DNA from: Enterovirga sp.
GTDB lineage: Bacteria > Pseudomonadota > Alphaproteobacteria > Rhizobiales > Beijerinckiaceae
Direction: 5' to 3'
NCBI GenBank assembly: GCA_028290385.1
Contig: JAQGJZ010000413.1
Span: forward strand, 1 to 5,386
Length of the DNA: 5,386 nt
Made by a program: the position numbers and the translations under genes. Below the pieces are notes generated by a model. The model was not told where the DNA came from and made no database searches. It saw only the letters and a program-made list of their open reading frames with translations. How positions within the stretch are numbered: the first letter of the stretch is position 1; each line of letters begins with the position of its first letter. This document shows positions 1-5,386 of the stretch, piece after piece.

Positions 1-311
1 CTCGGCGCCGAAGCAAGGCTGCTCGCGAGGCTCGAGGCCAGGCTCGAAATCTGCTCGAGGCCGGTATTCATCACGCCGAGCCGGAACTGCCCGTCGGCGA
101 TGGCAGCCGCGTAGCTGTCAAGCGTCGCGATCCGGCTTCTCAGGGCGAGGCTCGCACCGGCGCCGCCGGTCCCGAGCCCCGAATGCGTGGTGGCGACATT
201 GCCGCTCGCGAGCTGGTTCTGGAGCTGCGACAGCTCCGCCTTCGAGCTCTGGAAGGTCTGCGCGGCGCGCCAGTTGCCGAAGGCCGACGTGCCGTAGGGA
301 AGCACGCTCAT
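1..311 (-). CDS. flgL: Flagellar hook-associated protein 3 (FlgL), N-terminal part, cut by the window edge
   Basis: FlgL is the second hook-filament junction protein (HAP3), secreted by the flagellar export apparatus and placed between FlgK and flagellin. Only the first 103 codons are present; the frame stays open to the left edge. The protein starts MSVLPYGTSAFGNWRAAQTF and continues with a flagellin/HAP3-like coiled helix (QSSKAELSQLQNQLASG, about residues 21-37). After a Gly-rich turn there is a second helix (ALRSRIATLDSYAAAI, about 56-71, then VMNTGLEQISSLASSL). This alternation of LxxLQxQLASG and a second amphipathic helix is typical of the flagellin/FlgL N-terminal domain. The ATG overlaps the flgK stop (ATGA at 308-311) and has a GAGGG Shine-Dalgarno at 319-323, 7 bases upstream, so translational coupling to flgK is likely. 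The N-terminus alone could also fit a flagellin, but the position straight after flgK favours FlgL. The helix end has a short LASSLASSLAS repeat. Confidence 0.88.
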   Translation of the reverse strand, partial: MSVLPYGTSAFGNWRAAQTFQSSKAELSQLQNQLASGNVATTHSGLGTGGAGASLALRSRIATLDSYAAAIADGQFRLGVMNTGLEQISSLASSLASSLASAP

Positions 312-2128
312 GCGCCGACCCTCATCAGCAGGTCGAGCATGTCCTTGGCGGCGGTCATCACGCGGGCATTCGCGCCATAAGCCGTCTGGAGCTGGATCAG
401 CTGCGCCATCTCGCTGTCGATGTTCACGCCGGATTGTTCGGAAAACCGGCTCTGGAGCGCGTTCAGGACGACCTTCTGTCCCGCATCGAGGTTCTTGGCC
501 GCGAGGGCGTTGGTCGCCTGCGTCGCGACGAGCTGATTGGCGAAGTCGGAAACCGTGCCGGTCCAGGCGCTGGTCGAGCCGCCGATGCCCGCAGCGCCCG
601 TGAACGACAGCGTGCGGGAGGCGATCGCCTCGCGCATGTGTTCGGGGCGGGCCGTGTCGCCGGCCGGCGTCGTGCCTGTGTATTCGACAAGCCGGGCCGC
701 GTTGTTCCGGAGCTCGCTGTTGACCGCGATGCGGGCCGCCAGCCCGACGAGCTGGGACCCGTTCTCGTACGAGCCCGTATAGGGGCTCGAATCGTCCGTG
801 AAGAGCGGCACCTGCACGGCCCCGGTGGCGGACGTGACCGTCGCCCGGGCGGACAGGCCGGTCACCGCGTCCCCGCCCGCGGCCATGATCGTGAGGCTCG
901 TGCCGTCGAAGGTGCCGCTGAAATTCGGCCCGAGCGCGCCCTTGATCGTCGCGTCGATCGAGGCTGCGGTTCCGCCCAGGAACAGGCCGACGACGCCGTT
1001 GCCGGACGCGCTGGCCGCGCGGGCAGCTTCCTCGCTGCCCGCCATCGAGAAGGTGACCGTCCTGGGCAGGCCGCCCCGCGACGCCGAGACCGTGATCGGG
1101 TTGCCGTTCAGGATGCCCGCGACCGGCAAGGCGAAGCCGCCCGCGACCGCGGCGCCGGTGACGTCCCGGTCGGAGAACGCGGAGGCAAGCCCTGCGGCCA
1201 GCGCGTCGAGCTGGGTCTGCGCCTGCGGCAGCACCTCGTCGCGGACCTCGATCAAGGCGGCGATCGAGCCGGACCGGATGGTCCCGGTCGCGATCGCATC
1301 CGCCCGGCCGCCCTGCGGGTTCGTGACCGTGATCGTGCCGACGCTCCGCTTGGCGGGATCCGGATCGTAGGCGGAGCGCGCGCCGAGCGGGGATTTTCCG
1401 TCGAAGCCGAGCTGGGCCGCCTGGCGGCCGTCGAAGAGCAGCAGCCCGCCGGTCGTCGAGATCGTGATCACGCCGTTGTCGCGCGGCGTCACCTGGACGT
1501 CGATCAGCTCCGAAAGCTGATCGATAAGGCCGTCCCGCTGATCCTGCAGGCCGGGATTGCTGCTATTGGCCGGGTCGGAGCCGATGCGCGTCGCGACCTG
1601 CGCGATCTGCTGCAGCAGCGAATTCGCCCGGACCACCGCGACGCCGAGCGAATCCTCCGCCGTCTGGCGCAGGCTCTGCACCTGGTCCGAGAGCGAGTTG
1701 AGCGAGGCCGCGAGATCGGAGGCCGCGGCGAGCAGCTGGGTGCGCTTGGCGAAGGCCGCCGGATCGCCGGCGAGCGCGGAGATCGCGGTCGAGAACGAAT
1801 TGACCAGCCCCGGCAGCGAGCCGGTCGCGCCGGGCGCGTCGAACATCCCGTCGAGCGACGTGTGGTAGCTCTCCTTCACGGCCGTGTAACCCGCGCCCGC
1901 ATTCTCCAGGCGCACCTGCTTCTGCAGCAGCGTGTCGAGCACGCGCTGCGCCCGCACGATGTTGACGCCCGTCGCGCGGCCACCGGAGACCGCCTCCGCG
2001 GTGACGAGTTCGCGGCGCGTGTACCCGACCGTCCCGGCATTCGAGACATTGCTCGAAACGAGGTCGATGCCGGCCTGCGTCGCCTGCAGCCCGGTCAGCG
2101 CCGTGCTGATCGCGGCGGATATGCTCAC
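308..2128 (-). CDS. flgK: Flagellar hook-associated protein 1 (FlgK)
   Basis: FlgK (HAP1) forms the first junction ring on the finished hook and is exported by the flagellar type III system. The product is 606 residues, somewhat longer than the roughly 550 of enteric FlgK. Residues 5-36 are the rod/hook N-terminal motif (AAISTALTGLQATQAGIDLVSSNVSNAGTVGY is the family pattern, with the SSNVSN core at 25-30). Residues 115-213 form long helices, including the FlgK-typical NPGLQDQRDGLIDQLSELID near 191-210. Residues about 288-320 are the ALIEVRDEVLPQAQTQLDAL segment with the following AAGLASAF. The middle (about 325-450) is a variable, Gly/Ala/Thr-rich outer domain. Residues 566-605 are the conserved C-terminal helix (SGVNIDSEMAQLIQLQTAYG, then ANARVMTAAKDMLDLLMR). 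The start is GTG; the only nearby upstream ATG in the leader is followed at once by GAG TAG, and a GGAG lies 9 bases before the GTG. It follows flgE by 28 bases and its stop overlaps the flgL start. Confidence 0.96.
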   Translation of the reverse strand: MSISAAISTALTGLQATQAGIDLVSSNVSNAGTVGYTRRELVTAEAVSGGRATGVNIVRAQRVLDTLLQKQVRLENAGAGYTAVKESYHTSLDGMFDAPGATGSLPGLVNSFSTAISALAGDPAAFAKRTQLLAAASDLAASLNSLSDQVQSLRQTAEDSLGVAVVRANSLLQQIAQVATRIGSDPANSSNPGLQDQRDGLIDQLSELIDVQVTPRDNGVITISTTGGLLLFDGRQAAQLGFDGKSPLGARSAYDPDPAKRSVGTITVTNPQGGRADAIATGTIRSGSIAALIEVRDEVLPQAQTQLDALAAGLASAFSDRDVTGAAVAGGFALPVAGILNGNPITVSASRGGLPRTVTFSMAGSEEAARAASASGNGVVGLFLGGTAASIDATIKGALGPNFSGTFDGTSLTIMAAGGDAVTGLSARATVTSATGAVQVPLFTDDSSPYTGSYENGSQLVGLAARIAVNSELRNNAARLVEYTGTTPAGDTARPEHMREAIASRTLSFTGAAGIGGSTSAWTGTVSDFANQLVATQATNALAAKNLDAGQKVVLNALQSRFSEQSGVNIDSEMAQLIQLQTAYGANARVMTAAKDMLDLLMRVGA

Positions 2129-2137
2129 GGCCCGCTA

Positions 2138-2141
2138 CTCC
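2138..2141 (-). promoter_or_regulatory. Ribosome binding site deciding the GTG start of flgK
   Basis: A GGAG sits 9 bases upstream of the GTG at 2126-2128. An ATG two codons before an in-frame TAG overlaps this site (ATG GAG TAG on the minus strand, ending around 2136) and cannot start a protein. The Shine-Dalgarno placement and the homology of the first residues (SISAAISTALTGLQATQAG) both support the GTG. Confidence 0.75.
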
Positions 2142-2156
2142 ATGCTTCGCGCCCGC

Positions 2157-3500
2157 TCAGCGCACGATGTTGATGACGTCCTGCAGCATCTGCTGCGCCG
2201 TCGACATCACGCGCGTGTTCGCCGAGTAGGCCTGCTGGGTGACGATCATCTTCGAGAACTCGTCCGAGATGTCGGTGTTGGATTCCTCGACCGCGGCGCC
2301 CGTCATCGTGGTGCCCAGCATGCCGAAGATCGGCGCGCCCGAACCCGGGGTCGCGCTGAAGGTGCTCCCATCCTCGCGCTTCAGCGCGTCGTCGGCAGCG
2401 AAATGCGCCACGGAGATCTGGGCGAGCTTGGCCCGTCTGCCGTTCGTGTAGCTGCCCATGATCGTGCCGTCGGTGTTCACGGTCATGCCCGCGAGCGTGC
2501 CGAAGGCGTAGCCGTTCTGGGTCAGGGTCGGGGTCGGCTGACCATTGACGTCGCCGAACTGCGTGAGGTTGGCGGCACCGAAATTCAGGTTGACGTCGCC
2601 GATCGCGACGCCGTCCACGGACACGCCAGCGAGGTTGACATTGGCGGGCGAGCTGCGCTGGCCCGTGCGGTCGAAGGTCACCGGCGCGCCGATGCTCTGC
2701 CAGGACACGCCGGACGGGCTCGGGCTGGAATTCGCCTGGTAGAACATCATCCAGCTGTTGTCGGACGTCTTGCCCCAGCGGAACTGCACGGTCGCGGCGG
2801 TGCCGTCCGCCGCGTAGAGGGTCAGCTCGCCACCCGGGACGGACTGGCTCAGGAAGGTCGTCGCATCGGCGCCGACAACCGTTCCGGTGGCCACGGGATC
2901 GACGGAATAGGCTGCCGGGTCAATTAGGTCAGACCCCGGCTTCTCCTGCGAGTAGCTGTCGGGCTTAGGGATGGTCGGCAGGTTTCCCGAATACAGGATT
3001 TCCGTGCTCTGCTTCGCCGAGATCGAGGTCTCGGGAATGCGGATCGGGCTGGTCGAGGCCCCGATGACCGAGCCGGTCGTCGGGTTGTAGGTCGACCCGA
3101 CAAGGTACCGATCGGCGCCGTTGACCAGAAAGCCGTTCGCGTCGAGCTTGAAGTCGCCCCGCCGCGTATACTGGCTGACGCTGTTGAACACCGGGGTCGT
3201 CTCCGAGCCCTCGTTCTTGGCCACCGTGAAGTAGCCGTCCCCGGACAAGGCCACGTTCGTGGACAGGTTCGTCGTGCGCAGGGTGCCCTGGAGCGTGTTG
3301 GTCAGCGATGACTGCGCCATGACGGAGCCGGAGGCGGCGCGCTTCACGGGCGAGTCCGGGATCAGGTCGACGAAACTGGTATCGACCCGCTTGAACCCGA
3401 CGGTCTGCGAGTTCGCGATGTTCCCGGAGATGTTCTCCAGCGCGTAGGATTGGGCAGACAGGCCGGATACGGCCGTCGACAACGCACCCAGGATACCCAT
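2157..3500 (-). CDS. flgE: Flagellar hook protein FlgE
   Basis: FlgE polymerises into the hook, the universal joint between the flagellar rod and filament, after export through the flagellar type III system. The product is 447 residues, within the normal family range. Residues 5-36 are the rod/hook N-terminal motif (GALSTAVSGLSAQSYALENI, then SGNIANSQTVGFKR). Residues 86-91 (SGDGYF) and 113-127 (RRGDFKLDANGFLVN) are the conserved FlgE/FlgF/FlgG core. Residues about 160-330 are the variable surface domains, with the FlgE-typical LTQFG at 312-316. Residues 338-355 (GMTVNTDGTIMGSYTNGR) match the conserved hook motif. Residues 406-446 (ESNTDISDEFSKMIVTQQAY, then SANTRVMSTAQQMLQDVINI) form the C-terminal packing helix. 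The ATG at 3498-3500 follows an AGAGGGG Shine-Dalgarno by 9 bases. It is the first gene of a flgE-flgK-flgL unit and is preceded by a sigma-54-type promoter. A small patch of uncommon codons lies at residues 178-198. Confidence 0.97.
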   Translation of the reverse strand: MGILGALSTAVSGLSAQSYALENISGNIANSQTVGFKRVDTSFVDLIPDSPVKRAASGSVMAQSSLTNTLQGTLRTTNLSTNVALSGDGYFTVAKNEGSETTPVFNSVSQYTRRGDFKLDANGFLVNGADRYLVGSTYNPTTGSVIGASTSPIRIPETSISAKQSTEILYSGNLPTIPKPDSYSQEKPGSDLIDPAAYSVDPVATGTVVGADATTFLSQSVPGGELTLYAADGTAATVQFRWGKTSDNSWMMFYQANSSPSPSGVSWQSIGAPVTFDRTGQRSSPANVNLAGVSVDGVAIGDVNLNFGAANLTQFGDVNGQPTPTLTQNGYAFGTLAGMTVNTDGTIMGSYTNGRRAKLAQISVAHFAADDALKREDGSTFSATPGSGAPIFGMLGTTMTGAAVEESNTDISDEFSKMIVTQQAYSANTRVMSTAQQMLQDVINIVR

Positions 3501-3509
3501 GACTCACAG

Positions 3510-3516
3510 CCCCTCT
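3510..3516 (-). promoter_or_regulatory. Ribosome binding site of flgE
   Basis: AGAGGGG is 9 bases upstream of the flgE ATG and is the strongest Shine-Dalgarno match in the window, as expected for a protein needed in more than a hundred copies per hook. It directly abuts a possible leader stem-loop at 3517-3538. Confidence 0.75.
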
Positions 3517-3538
3517 GCCCAGCGCGGCGCGCACGGGC
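3517..3538 (-). other. Possible stem-loop in the flgE 5' leader
   Basis: On the predicted leader RNA, GCCC pairs with GGGC (plus a G-U pair), then after one bulged base GCGC pairs with GCGC around a 3-base loop. The structure ends right against the flgE Shine-Dalgarno. GC-rich DNA forms such structures often by chance, so this is a weak call. Confidence 0.3.
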
Positions 3539-3557
3539 CAATTGACGGAGAGGCTGG

Positions 3558-3573
3558 AGCAACCGGCGTGCCA
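3558..3573 (-). promoter_or_regulatory. Sigma-54 (RpoN) -24/-12 promoter of the flgE-flgK-flgL operon
   Basis: The minus strand reads TGGCACGCCGGTTGCT, preceded by C. This matches the RpoN consensus YTGGCACG-N4-TTGCW at every defined base, and the invariant GG and GC are 10 bases apart. It points towards flgE. The predicted transcription start is near 3547, giving a leader of about 47 bases. RpoN promoters need an enhancer-binding activator; in Caulobacter and several other alphaproteobacteria the hook operon is RpoN-dependent and activated by FlbD. That the same regulator works here is inference. Confidence 0.88.
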
Positions 3574-3577
3574 GGGC

Positions 3578-3590
3578 TAAGGCACTGATT
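3578..3590 (-). promoter_or_regulatory. Putative IHF binding site upstream of the flgE promoter
   Basis: The minus strand reads AATCAGTGCCTTA, which fits the IHF core WATCAR-N4-TTR at every defined position. It is embedded in the only AT-leaning patch of the intergenic region (GATAAATCAG). It lies just upstream of the -24 element, about -31 to -43 from the predicted start. IHF commonly bends DNA between an activator site and an RpoN promoter, and such sites are known at Caulobacter hook and flagellin promoters. The spacing is rather close to the polymerase footprint, so function is not certain. Confidence 0.6.
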
Positions 3591-3643
3591 TATCTCGACT
3601 TCGCAGAGGCCGATGGGCCGTTTCGACCCGGCTCCCGCGGCCG

Positions 3644-3662
3644 CCCGGCAGATTCTGCCGGG
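3644..3662. promoter_or_regulatory. Perfect 9-bp-arm palindrome: candidate activator (FlbD-like) enhancer or ycjXF transcript end
   Basis: CCCGGCAGA and TCTGCCGGG flank a single central base, giving a 19-base perfect inverted repeat. Its centre is about 106 bases upstream of the predicted flgE transcription start, a usual distance for an RpoN enhancer, with the IHF-like site in between. It also begins one base after the ycjF stop codon, so as RNA it could form a hairpin (7-bp stem, 5-base loop) at the end of the ycjX-ycjF message. There is no T-run after it in that direction, so it is not a typical intrinsic terminator. The enhancer reading is preferred but unproven. Confidence 0.5.
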
Positions 3663-3663
3663 T

Positions 3664-4662
3664 TCAAAGCGGAGTGGCTGCGGCAGGGGCCTCGCGCGAC
3701 AGGAGCTCTCCCGCGACATCGCCAAGCCGGGGCGGCTCCTCGCGAATAAACGGCAGCGGCCGGCAGACCTCGAGCGCGGCGAGCCCGAACCGGGCCGTCA
3801 TCAGGCCGTTCAGGACGCCCTCGCCGAGCTTCGCCGACACCCGGGCCGCAAGGCCGAGCCCGAGCACCTGCTGGACGATGCTGTCCCCGACCGCGACCCC
3901 GCCCGTGACGGCAAGGTGGTTCACGGCCGAGCGCGCCAGCCGGAGCGCGCCGAAGAAGCCCGGGCGCGCGCCATAGATCCGCGCGATCCTGCGCAGGAGC
4001 TTGGCGGCCGCATAGACCACGAAGGCGACATCCACGATGGCGCGCGGGGAGATCGCGGTTACGACCGAGACCTGCCGGGCCGCCGCCGCGATCGCACGCT
4101 TCGCCTCCGCGTCGAGCGGCGCGAGGAGCGTGCGCTCGGCGAGCGCCAGGCGATCATCCGCATCCATGATCTCGCCGTCGACGTCGCGCACGCTCGGACC
4201 GATCGTGCGGGTGATCCGGAGCGCGTAGAGATCCGCGAGTTCGCCTGCGACCCGCTTGGCGGCCGCGTGGTCGCGGACGGCGAGGGCCTCCGCGGCGGCG
4301 GCGCGAAGACGCTCGAGGCGCCGCTCCTGCCAGACGCCGCCGAGCTCGCGCGCCACGATCGCCAGGAGGGCCAGGGCTGCGAGCACGGCGAGCGCGATGG
4401 CGAGCCAGCCGAGCCACGGCGCGGTTGCCAGAAGATCGGCGATCAGCCGCTCGATGCCGAGCCCGATGGCGAGTGTGGCCAAGCCGCCGACCGCCGAGGC
4501 CAGGATGCCGGCCCACGGCATACGGCGCTTCCGCGTGACGAGCACCGGCACGCCATCGGCGGCTTCCACCGTCTCGAGCGGCTCCTCGGTGACCACGGCC
4601 GGCTCGCCGGCTCCGGAAGAAGCCCCGTCCTTGAGGCGAAAGGCGCGCGGGCTCGTGCTCAT
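3664..4662 (-). CDS. ycjF: YcjF/TIGR01620-family inner-membrane protein (DUF697 domain)
   Basis: This is a 332-residue inner-membrane protein of the YcjF (UPF0283/TIGR01620) family, whose biochemical role is not established; in E. coli ycjF is stress induced in the Psp-linked ycjXF operon. Residues 1-47 are a hydrophilic, probably cytoplasmic tail ending in a basic RKRR. Two membrane helices follow, at about 50-72 (WAGILASAVGGLATLAIGLG) and 83-105 (WLGWLAIALAVLAALALLAI). Residues about 110-200 are helical and charged. The DUF697 signature is at about 205-306: SPRAIVDVAFVVYAAAKLLR, IARIYGARPG, RLARSAVNHLAVTGGVAVGD, AKLGEGVLNGLMTARFG and the closing RPLPF. The ATG overlaps the ycjX stop (ATGA at 4659-4662), with a weak GGGGA 9 bases upstream, so translation is probably coupled to ycjX. 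Length is normal and no defect is visible. The link to the downstream flagellar genes looks positional only. Confidence 0.92.
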   Translation of the reverse strand: MSTSPRAFRLKDGASSGAGEPAVVTEEPLETVEAADGVPVLVTRKRRMPWAGILASAVGGLATLAIGLGIERLIADLLATAPWLGWLAIALAVLAALALLAIVARELGGVWQERRLERLRAAAAEALAVRDHAAAKRVAGELADLYALRITRTIGPSVRDVDGEIMDADDRLALAERTLLAPLDAEAKRAIAAAARQVSVVTAISPRAIVDVAFVVYAAAKLLRRIARIYGARPGFFGALRLARSAVNHLAVTGGVAVGDSIVQQVLGLGLAARVSAKLGEGVLNGLMTARFGLAALEVCRPLPFIREEPPRLGDVAGELLSREAPAAATPL

Positions 4663-5386
4663 GCGAGCTTGTCCCCGATCAGGAATTCGAGCGCCCGGTC
4701 GAGCCGGATATGCGGCAGGGTGCCTGGCCGCCCGGCGGCGTCGGCGGGAACGAGCGGCGGGCGGAAGCGCGGAAAGCGCAGCGAGCCGGGGGCGACGCCG
4801 CCGGCAAGAATCTCCGCAGGGTCGGCCGGAAGCTCGCCGGGATAGATCGCCGCCTCCTCAAAGCCATCGAACATCTCGTCGCCGATCCGCTCGCCGGCCT
4901 CAGGCGTGCCAACGACTGTTTTCAGGGTCGTACGGCCTTCCTCGACCGAGGCCTCGCGGGTGGCGCGCACGGAGGCGAGCGCGACGGAGCCGACCCGAGC
5001 GCCGGCAGCCTCGGTGCGCCGGACGGCGCGCCCGACGAGATGGCGCAGAAGGCGCTCCAGCCGGTCGTGGCTCGTGTGGTGGATGTGGTCCGCCTTTGTG
5101 GCCGCGAACAGCACGCGGTCCGCGCGCGGTGCAAAGAGCCGCGACAGCAGGGTGTTGCGGCCGGCATTGAAGGCGAGGAGCACCCGGTCGAGCGCTTCCT
5201 CCAGCTCGGCGAGGGCCGCCGGGCCGGCATCGACGGCCGCGAGCACGTCCACAAGGACGATCTGCCTGTCCACGCGCTGAAAATGCTCGCGGAAAAAGGG
5301 CTGCACGACCCGCGTCTTGTAGGATTCGAAGCGCCGCTGCATGAGCCCCGCCAGCGTGCCGGACGCAACCGGGGCGCCGTGCGGGA
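4659..5386 (-). CDS. ycjX: YcjX-family P-loop NTPase (DUF463), C-terminal part, cut by the window edge
   Basis: YcjX is a stress-associated P-loop nucleotide-binding protein (DUF463) found next to YcjF; its cellular target is unknown. The window holds its last 241 codons, about half of a protein that usually has roughly 460-490 residues. The frame stays open to the right edge, so the ATG at 5340-5342 is an internal Met, as the family pattern (RRFESYKTRVVQPFFREHF) continues across it. Visible family blocks are RQIVLVDVLAAVDAG (visible residues 40-54, the DxxG-like region), DRVLFAATKADHIHH (89-103, where TKAD resembles the G4 NKxD guanine-specificity motif), ALASVRATRE (135-144), the PGE...RFPRFRPP block (182-210) and the C-terminal PHIRLDRALEFLIGDKL (224-240). 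The Walker A loop must lie outside the window. It overlaps ycjF by ATGA, indicating a two-gene operon whose promoter is beyond the right edge. Confidence 0.92.
   Translation of the reverse strand, partial: PHGAPVASGTLAGLMQRRFESYKTRVVQPFFREHFQRVDRQIVLVDVLAAVDAGPAALAELEEALDRVLLAFNAGRNTLLSRLFAPRADRVLFAATKADHIHHTSHDRLERLLRHLVGRAVRRTEAAGARVGSVALASVRATREASVEEGRTTLKTVVGTPEAGERIGDEMFDGFEEAAIYPGELPADPAEILAGGVAPGSLRFPRFRPPLVPADAAGRPGTLPHIRLDRALEFLIGDKLA

Noticed and set aside
1..60. Repeated CTCGAGG words near the left edge
   Set aside because: They encode the Leu/Glu/Ser-rich helix of FlgL (LEQISSLASSLASSLAS) and are explained by coding sequence; no wider repeat structure is seen.
434..2173. A 579-codon open frame on the plus strand opposite flgK
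   Set aside because: It is antisense to a clear flgK, is extremely rich in Arg, Gly, Ala and Asp with no recognisable domain, begins at a TTG and ends just beyond the flgK start. This is the usual shadow of GC-rich codon bias.
1932..2927. A 331-codon plus-strand frame spanning the flgK start and half of flgE
   Set aside because: It crosses two well-supported genes in antisense and changes composition at the gene boundary, as expected of a shadow frame.
2965..3534. A 189-codon minus-strand frame overlapping the flgE start in another frame
   Set aside because: FlgE itself is intact in its own frame with all conserved blocks, so there is no frameshift to explain; the alternative product is Arg-rich noise.
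3644..3662. Intrinsic (Rho-independent) terminator after ycjF
   Set aside because: The hairpin is strong but is followed on the minus strand by CGGCCGCGG and not by a T-run, so it is not reported as a terminator.
3613..4845. A 410-codon open frame on the plus strand opposite ycjF and the end of ycjX
   Set aside because: It runs through the intergenic control region and both real genes, has a low-complexity Arg/Gly/Glu-rich product, and has no family resemblance. Antisense shadow.
4659..5342. Treating ATG at 5340-5342 as the true start of a short 227-residue YcjX
   Set aside because: The frame is open further upstream to the edge, and the YcjX family has several hundred more residues including the Walker A loop, so this Met is internal.

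Overview
The window is a GC-rich stretch carrying five protein genes, all on the minus strand, with almost no non-coding space. The strong GC bias, the alphaproteobacterial style of the hook protein (its N-terminus MGILGALSTAVSGLSAQSYA is followed by ALENISGNIANSQTVGFKR) and the sigma-54-type promoter in front of flgE all point to a flagellated alphaproteobacterium. It is probably in or near the Rhizobiales (Hyphomicrobiales), for example a Methylobacterium, Bosea or Bradyrhizobium relative. I cannot name a genus from the sequence alone.

Reading in the direction of transcription (right to left), the first unit is a two-gene cassette. It holds the C-terminal half of a YcjX-type P-loop NTPase (entering from the right edge, ending at 4659) and a YcjF/TIGR01620-type inner-membrane protein (4662 to 3664). 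The two overlap by ATGA and are surely co-transcribed. A 163-base gap (3501-3663) follows. It is the only real intergenic region, and it carries a near-textbook control layout: a perfect 9-bp-arm palindrome next to the ycjF stop, a full match to the IHF consensus, a full match to the sigma-54 -24/-12 promoter, and a short leader ending in a good Shine-Dalgarno.

The second unit is the flagellar hook operon: flgE (hook protein, 3500 to 2157), flgK (hook-filament junction protein HAP1, 2128 to 308, GTG start) and flgL (HAP3, 311 to the left edge, truncated). The flgE-flgK gap is 28 bases, and flgK and flgL overlap by ATGA. The three products are exported through the flagellar type III secretion system and assemble in this order: hook, first junction ring, second junction ring. 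The filament is then built on top. The promoter layout suggests that this unit is a late (post-basal-body) class transcribed by RpoN with a distant activator and IHF-assisted looping, as known for the Caulobacter hook operon under FlbD.

No RNA genes, CRISPR arrays, insertion sequences, prophage parts or origins are visible. The large plus-strand reading frames are antisense shadows of the real genes. I saw no evidence of a wholly new system; the most rewarding part is the control region before flgE.
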